DNA of 64,000 bases, from positions 1 through 64,000 of the forward strand of contig WFMF01000236.1 of the NCBI GenBank assembly GCA_011033025.1, given 5' to 3'. A program made the translations under genes and the position numbers. The stretch comes from Beroe forskalii (lineage: Eukaryota > Ctenophora > Nuda > Beroida > Beroidae). The notes beneath the pieces were generated by a model, which was not told the origin of the DNA, made no database searches, and saw only the letters and a program-made list of their open reading frames with translations. The stretch's first letter is position 1; each line of letters opens with the position of its first letter. Shown piece after piece: positions 57,208-64,000 of this stretch.

Positions 57208-58639
57208 TTATGTGAATCGACGTCCTGGGGGGTCGTAGGGCCACGCCCATTTTTGCCCTCAGGCGGTAATATGAGACCTGATTATTTCGACTTGTGATGG
57301 TCATAGAGACTTCGGAATTGCTTCAGGATGTCTATCTCATCGAGGGGAACAACTTTTTCTCTGACAACTTTTTGTCAGATGATTAGTTAATTAAGCCAAT
57401 TAGCTAATTGGGTAATTTTCAAAAAATTCGAAAAACTTTTTGGCTTAAATGATCAGAATTGCATGAAACGTGGAGAAAAGTGGTTTTTTAAGAATATTTT
57501 AAAAAATTTTCACTTAGAAAATTTTCTGACTTGGAAAAATTTTGAGAAAAATTGAAATTTCATTTTTGGGTCCTTAAATCTTGTCCAACAATGTTTGACT
57601 ACTCGAAGGCACTGTTATTGCTTTTCACTGTTCTGACAGAATATTTTAACAGAAACTACTGAAAGTGGGCTCTCTTCAAACCTGGTTTCAGAGCCAGGAT
57701 CACCACTGTTGACAAGCAGCTGACAACCCCTGATTGTGACGACTCCAACCATGGTGCTCAGCCAGCTGCCTCCACTGTCTACATGCAGAAGAAGGAGCTG
57801 AAGTGGAAACAGCACAAATTTGAACTTGCTGATGCCTCCACCTGAAGCCATGTGCTGCTTCTCTTCCTTACGCAACTTGGATTAGCCAGATGGACCCACC
57901 AAGCTGCCCCGCAAGGAGAACCCCTGTTCTCGCCGGGACTTGGAACGCCCATCATCCTTATTACTACGAACTCTATCTCACAACAACTAGTGTCTCCTGA
58001 TGTTGGATTCCGGTCTCACTGAACTGAAACCAATGCTTCTGCCATGGTGGACAGGGACTACAAGCACAATCAATGGATCATGGATGACACTTGCAAGTCC
58101 TCCCACACGACCTCTACAGTCTACAAGCACCTATTCTGTTCATCCATGGCTACTTCCCAGACCATTGCCTTTTTCTTCTTTCATGGACTCCTCCCCTCCC
58201 CTGGCAAGACCCCACAACCCTTTTTAAACAACTTTTGGGGGGGTTGACCCCCTGGGCCCCCTCGAAACCCCTCCTCCATCCCCCTTCCCACAGAGTTTTG
58301 CCCCCAAAGCCATGGCCCCTATTTGCTGCGGGGCCCCAAAAGAAAGCGACACCTAAGATGTTGGGGAACTACGGGGCTGAAATTACAATGCTTTTGGCCT
58401 TCTACCACCAGGAGTTGCTTTTTCCTTTAAGCATCCCCCTTCAAGCAATATCTGAGCAGAACTTCGGGTTTGGGTAGGTACCTGCAGTTTAAAAGAACTC
58501 CCCAATGATTAAGGGGCTATTGGGATTTCTTAAAGGTTGGACTTTTTCTTCGTTCTAGTGAGTGATGCTGGGTGTGGGACATCAAGCGCCCTCTTCCTGT
58601 ATACAGGCTGCTTTCACCTAATTGCACATCCAGCCCATG

Positions 58640-59550
58640 GCACGGGCCCAAATGATATCGATAATTGGCAAAAAATGGCAGGCTATTGGGTAGTTACCGA
58701 TCCTTATTAAACTTTGATTACCTTACTATTAATTAAGAAAACAGTGAATTAGAGCGGGCAAAAAGTTTCTTAATAAACTGCTTCTTAATTTAATGTTTCT
58801 TAATTATATGTAGATTAATTTTATGTACCTTAATTTCGTGACTTGATTTTAATGTAATATTAATTCTACATAAATATCAAAAAAATTGTAATTCAAAACC
58901 ATAAAAGACATGAAAAGACACCCTCATTTGACTTATCCAGTTGTTCCTTTTGCCGTGTTTAGTACGGAGTTTGAAAATTTTGAATTTAAGGGTATCAATT
59001 GCTCGTCTGAGAAAAATTTTCAGTAAAAATTTATATTCTCATTCTATGGAGCTATAAAAGTTTCTTAATTTATTCCAGTTCCAAAAAAGTTTCTTAATTA
59101 ATTTTTGAGTCTTAAAAAAGTTTCTTAATTTGCTGCTTCCTTATTTTCTTGCCGATAAATTAGTTGCTTACTAAATTTGTTACAATAAGGTAGGTACCGT
59201 TATAAGTAGTGCATTCATACATGATACAACAAAATCTGTTGAAATTGCTAGTGTCATCAATATCGAGCTGCCTTTTTGCATACAAAGCAGCTATGGGAGA
59301 TGAATCCCAAAAACCAAGCCCCACTCTACTTTTTCCGATTATTGGGCAAGGTTGCTTTCTTTTGTTTTTTGGCTTCAGCTATAGTGAATTGATGATCAAT
59401 TCAAACTAATTTTATCATTCATCTTTTCGCCGAATAGTCGCCACTCTTAGCTTGGCAGATCAGCAGTGCTCTGTCACTGGGTCTGCTGATTCCAAATTTG
59501 GCTGAAGATAAGTGGTGTGTGAGAGGTTCCAACCCAGGTAGGCTCAAAGT
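58640..59550. other. Spacer of the second foldback element
   Basis: AT-rich unique sequence between the inverted arms, with repeated TTTCTTAATT words (58765-59130). No transposase or other frame is supported. Confidence 0.5.
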
Positions 59551-60543
59551 AGGAGGTAAGCGCATTGTTTGCAGAGAGAAGGGGCATGGGCGTTCTTCAC
59601 ACTCAGCATCACCCAATAGAACGAAGGAAATGACCCCAATCTTGGTGGTAGAAGGCCACAGCATTGTAGATTGTCAGCTTGTAGTACAGGAGGATGGAGG
59701 AGGGTTGCGAGGGTCACTAGGTGTCAACTTCCCCAAAGAGTTGCTTGAAGAGGGTTGTGGTTTTGCCAGGACGGAGTGAGGAGTCCATAGAAGAAGAAAA
59801 GGCAATTCGTCTGGGAAGTAGCCATGGATGGTGAATAGGTGCTTGTAGACTGTAGAGGTCGTGTGAGGACTTGCAAGTGTCATCCATGATCCATTGATTG
59901 TGCTTGTAGTCCCTGTCCACCATGGCAGAAGCATTGGTTTCAGTTCAGTGAGACCGGAATCCAACATCAGGAGACACTAGTTGTTGTGAGAGATAGAGTT
60001 CGTAATAAGGATGATGGGCGTTCCAAGTCCCGGCTAGAACAGGGTTCTCCTTGCAGGGCAGCTTGCGAGTCCATGACCCTCATCTGTTCTCTTCACGCTA
60101 CATAACTCTGATTACAACCAGATGGACGTCCATCTGGCTATAATCCAAGTTATGCAAGGAAGAGGAGAAGCAGCATGGCTTCAGATGGAGGCATCAGCAG
60201 CGTGCTCATTTGGGGAGTTCAGTTGTGTCAGTTTTCCACTTCAGCTCCTTCTTCTGCATGTAGACGGTGGAGGCAGCTCACTGAGCACCATGGTTGGAGT
60301 CGTCACAACTAAGGGGTTGTCAGCTGCTTGTCAACAGTGGTGATCCTGGCTCTGAAACCAGTTTTGAAGAGAGCCCACTTTCAGTAGTTTCTGTTAAAAT
60401 ATTCTGTCAGAACAGTGAAAAGCAATAACAGTGCCTCGTGAGTAGCCAGTTTGTTGGACAAAGATTTAAGGACCCAAAAAATGAAAATTTCAATTTTTCG
60501 CTCAAAATTTTTCCAAGTCCAGAAAATTTTCCAAGTGAAAAAA

Positions 60544-63500
60544 AGTGTAGGGAAATCATGTCATATACTCAATGTTTGTGTTTTTAATCCTAGGTCCTTG
60601 TGCAATAAAACCATGGCTGTTTTCGAATACCTGAAAGATCTTGATATAGATTTTTGTCTCTTAACAGAAACTTGGCTTAGAAAAGGTGATTCTTCCAAAA
60701 TAGCAGAAATGAAAGAGTTTGGTTACCTCATTCACCATATTTCAAGACCTGGCCGTGGAGGTGGTGTTGCTGTTGTTTTCAAGAAGAACCTTAAAATATC
60801 TAAGAAGTACTGCAAAGTTTACAAGTCATTTGAGCACATAGAATGTTTTGCAAAATCCCAGACCAATGAAAATCTCAGAATAATCTGCATCTATCGCTCT
60901 GGAACTGGTGCACATGGAAACACAAAGGAATTTTTTGATGAATTCAATGATCTTTTGTCCTACATGTGTGAGGCGAATGGAAAATTGGTGATTGCTGGAG
61001 ACTTCAATATTCATTATGAGAAGAAAAATGACCCAGATACCATGAAATTTATGGCGATAATGTCAGATTATAATCTTCAACAACATATACAGGAACCTAC
61101 TCATATCTGTGGAGGGGACTCTAGATTTTTGTGTTGACCAGGGATATCTATAATGAGAGGCTAGATGTTCAAAATATTCAGGTGATTGAAACAAATACTA
61201 CCTCTGATCATTATCTCATAAGATTCAGTTGCTTATTTAATCACAGTAAGCAAACTAGTAAAAGAATTGTCAAAAACAGGAATATAAAAGACATTAATAT
61301 CAGTGACTTCAAGTCTGACCTGCTTCAAAGCAGAATATTTGATCAAGATTACACAGATGTCAATGAAGCCCTGGACATCTATAACCAAGAACTTGGTAAG
61401 TTGACTGATAAACATGCTCCTATTATTGACATTAAGCTCAAAGAATATCAAGCAAAATGGATCAATACTGAGTGTCAAAAAGCTAGATGTGAGAGAAGGA
61501 AGCTTGAAAGAACATACAATAAGCAAAAAACTGAAGAATCCAAAAGAGAATATAATGCTGCATGCATAAAAACAGCTGCTATTCAAGAAATGCTCAAAAC
61601 TCCTACTATTCCAGACAATTATCTCTATGTGAAAAGGACAAGAAGAAAACATACTCAATAGTGAACAACTTGATGGATAGAAATATTGAGTTTGGATGTA
61701 GACCAAAGCACAAAGAAGACTGTGTTATTGCAGAAGAGATGAGCAGTTATTTTAAAGAAAAGGTTGACAAGATCTATCATGACATTGATAATGAGCACAA
61801 TTTTTTGTTGGCAGTAACTATGAAGAGTCTTTAACTTTGATGGCAATTCATTTGATGAATTCAGTCCTGTTACTGAATCTGAACTGCTAGATATAATCTC
61901 AGAAATTAGCAAAAAGGAATGCCAACTCGACCCCACACCAGTCAGTGTCCTAACCCAATGTACTACAGAGTTGTTACCCACACTCTTATTCATTGTTAAT
62001 GAGTCCCTCACATCAGGTGTGTTTCCACATTCTCTCAAAGAAGCTTTGGTTAGACCAAAAGTTAAAGACATAAATGGGGATTTGGATGATTACAGTAATT
62101 ACAGACCAATTAGTAACCTTCCTTTCATTTCAAAACTGATTGAAAAGTGTGTTCATAAGCAGTTGTGTAGTCATCTCAACAGAAACAATCTTCATGCTAA
62201 ATTCCAAAGTGGCTATCGTTCTTCTCATAGCTGTGAAACAGCAACTCTGTCTATTTATAATGATCTTCTTTGCCTAAGTGATACCAAAAGTAAAGTTGTT
62301 CTACTTCTTCTTGACCTTTCAGCTGCCTTTGATACAGTATGTCACAAAACACTTCTTAGTAAACTTGAAAGGAATTTTGGAATCAAGGGAAAAGTTTTAG
62401 AATGGTTTGACTCATATTTACATGAAAGATCATTTACAGTTCACATTGACACCTCCAAGTCAAGAAAATGTTTTCTGAAGATAGGTGTTCCTCAAGGCTC
62501 AATCCTTGGGCCCATCTTATTCATTTTGTACACGAAAGAATTAGAGGTAATTGCCAGGAAACATGGGTTCAGTGTTTACATGTATGCTGATGATACACAA
62601 ATATATATCGAATTTAGACCTTTGTTCGACAACTTTGATGATGTTGAATCTAGAATAATCAACTGCTTTGAAGAAATTAAATCATGGATGTCACAAAATC
62701 ATCTGAAAATAAATCCATCAAAAACTGAAGCTCTTGTTGTTAAATCAAAAAACCATTTCGATCCAAATATAGATTCAATAAAAGAAGTCAAGGTCAGTCA
62801 TACAACTGCCATTAAATGTTCTAATGTAGTAAAAAAGTCTTGGAATTTGGTTTGACGATTTCCTTACATTTGATTCCCATATCAGTAAGATTGTCCAGGC
62901 ATGCAACATAACTCTCAGAAACCTCTGGGTTATAAGTTCAAAATTGAGTTTCAGCATAAAGAAGCAGCTTGTGCACTGTCTTATTCTGTCAAGACTAGAC
63001 TTTTGCAATGGTCTGTTCTATAATCTCCCAGCATACCAAATAAAGAGACTGCAGAAAGTACAAAATGATTGTGTCAGGTTTCTCTATGGAAAGAGGATCA
63101 AACATTTTGACACCTGATAACACCTTTCCTAAAAGAAGCTCATTTCCTACCTGTCAAAGAACGTATTAGATTCAAAATTGCACTTTTGGTCTTCAAAAGC
63201 TTGAACAATGATGTCCCAGATTATCTCAGGCAACATCTACAAATCAAAACTGAACCAATCCATTCTCTGCGGACAGAGGATGATTTCTTTTTATTGGAAA
63301 ATTCTTGTGTTCCTCATTTGCAAAGAACTGAAAGAGCCTTCTCACATGCTGCACCAGCTGTCTGGAACAAACTCCCCTATGGACTTAGAAGTGCTAGTGA
63401 CACTCAAACTTTTAAAAAGGATTTGAAAACATATTTGTTCGCAAATTATTTTACATAAATGGACTAAAACTACAATTAGTTTATTGACAATTTGAACTAA

Positions 63501-63668
63501 TAAGTCATTAAATTATATGCCATTATATCTATGCCCTTTTGCTAAGTTTTAAGATTATGAGACGCTTTAGAAAGCGGGGTTGAACTTTTTAGATGACTCT
63601 TTAAGGTTTTGAATCTCATGATAGCTATTAAGCGTTTACTAAGAATGTAACATTTATTTATTTATTTA
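60544..63668 (+). mobile_element. LINE 3, 5'-truncated, nested in the foldback right arm
   Basis: Interrupts the right arm exactly between CCAAGTGAAAA and TTTAAAATATTC, which are contiguous in the left arm. The 3' end has an (ATTT)n tail. The 5' end starts inside the endonuclease, so ORF1 is missing. It inserted after the foldback element was formed. Confidence 0.85.
60560..63458 (+). pseudogene. LINE 3 ORF2 (endonuclease and reverse transcriptase), broken
   Basis: Endonuclease (NVCVFNPRSLCNKTMAVFEY, LLTETWLRKGD, IAGDFNIHYEK) and reverse transcriptase (YSNYRPISNLPFISKLIEKC, LLLDLSAAFDTVCH, GVPQGSILGPILF, YADD in MYADDTQIY), with the C-terminal AAPAVWNKLPYGLRS and FKKDLKTYLF. Frame breaks occur near 61125, 61650, 61830-61960, 62850 and 63110, so it is inactive. 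Sequence style and lack of RNase H place it with LINE 2 in the CR1/L2 group, but it is clearly a different, older family. The first codons of the open frame (60451-60543) come from the foldback arm, not the LINE. Confidence 0.88.
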
Positions 63669-64000
63669 TTTAAAATATTCTTAAAAACCACTTTTCTCCA
63701 CGTTTCATGCAATTCTGATCATTTTAAGCCAAAAAAGTTTTTTCGAATTTTTGAAAATTACCCAATTAGCTAATTGGCCAATTAACTAATCATCTGACAA
63801 AAAAGTTGTCAGAGAAAAAGTTGTTCCCCTCGATGAGATAGACATCCTGAAGCAATTCCGAAGTCTCTATGACCATCACAAGTCGAAATAATCAGGTCTC
63901 ATATTACCGCCTGAGGGCAAAAATGGGCGTGGCCCTACGACCCCCCAGGACGTCGATTCACATAATGTTACCTCCTAGGATTTCTTTATTGTGCTTCAAA

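Larger units (their letters stand above)
57208..63965. mobile_element. Foldback element with about 1.4 kb inverted arms, LINE inserted in right arm
   Basis: The left arm begins TTATGTGAATCGACGTCCTG at 57208. The inverse ends at 63965, and the match runs inward through GGGCGTGGCC, the GTTCCCCTCGATGAGATAGA block and CCACGTTTCATGCAATTCTG. The left arm continues uninterrupted to about 58620. The right arm covers about 59560-60543 and, after LINE 3, about 63669-63965. About 0.9 kb of spacer separates the arms. The element would be about 3.6 kb without the LINE. No transposase is visible. Flanks TGTACTT and TGTTACCT are only loosely alike, so the target duplication is unproven. Confidence 0.8.

Noticed and set aside
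57615-60343. Short mirrored frames in both foldback arms
   Set aside because: Both arms are inverted copies of non-coding element sequence; the frames are short, differ in phase between the arms and match no transposase.
1-64000. tRNA, rRNA or selenocysteine-related RNA genes
   Set aside because: Only isolated B-box-like words (near 22807, 25586, 59512) were found, without a complete cloverleaf; treated at most as SINE remnants.

Overview
This is nuclear DNA from an animal. The conserved genes carry spliceosomal introns and match animal families. Sequence between genes is dominated by LINEs, short inverted-repeat DNA elements and minisatellites. A small secreted ShKT-type gene, abundant intronic repeats and selenoprotein machinery would fit a non-bilaterian such as a cnidarian or sponge, but this is inference; no species can be named from the sequence.

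Five conserved genes all lie on the minus strand. They are a Rab GDP-dissociation inhibitor (GDI; 9 exons, 6003-12520), O-phosphoseryl-tRNA(Sec) selenium transferase (SEPSECS; 8 exons, 17820-36042), mitochondrial methylmalonyl-CoA mutase (single exon, 36557-38782), a BTB-BACK protein (4 exons, 40042-42490) and the ribosome-biogenesis factor bystin (single exon, 43198-44493). They belong to unrelated pathways (vesicle traffic, selenocysteine synthesis, propionate catabolism, probable ubiquitin-ligase adaptor, 40S assembly), so the order looks incidental. A plus-strand two-exon gene for a short secreted six-cysteine ShKT-like peptide sits inside SEPSECS intron 6. Its signal-peptide exon is split by a 2.8 kb transposable element.

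Layout: 0.5-5.8 kb, a large foldback element built of inverted 20-bp tandem repeats; 6-12.5 kb, GDI; 12.5-13.1 kb, a 16-bp minisatellite; 13.5-14.1 kb, a GC-rich island with a possible exon; 16.4-17.5 kb, a 17-bp satellite; 17.8-36 kb, SEPSECS with introns full of elements, including an antisense LINE at 29.6-33.9 kb; 36.5-44.5 kb, the gene cluster; 44.6-52.4 kb, GGTGG-rich repeats around a nearly intact LINE (46.4-50.3 kb) with a candidate -1 frameshift site between its ORFs; 53.5-55.4 kb, GC-rich low-complexity sequence of doubtful quality; 57.2-64.0 kb, a second foldback element with about 1.4 kb arms, one of them interrupted by a third LINE.

Recurring themes are G-run-terminated elements with internal minisatellites, tandem duplications straddling exon ends in SEPSECS, and two introns whose termini cannot be placed as GT-AG.
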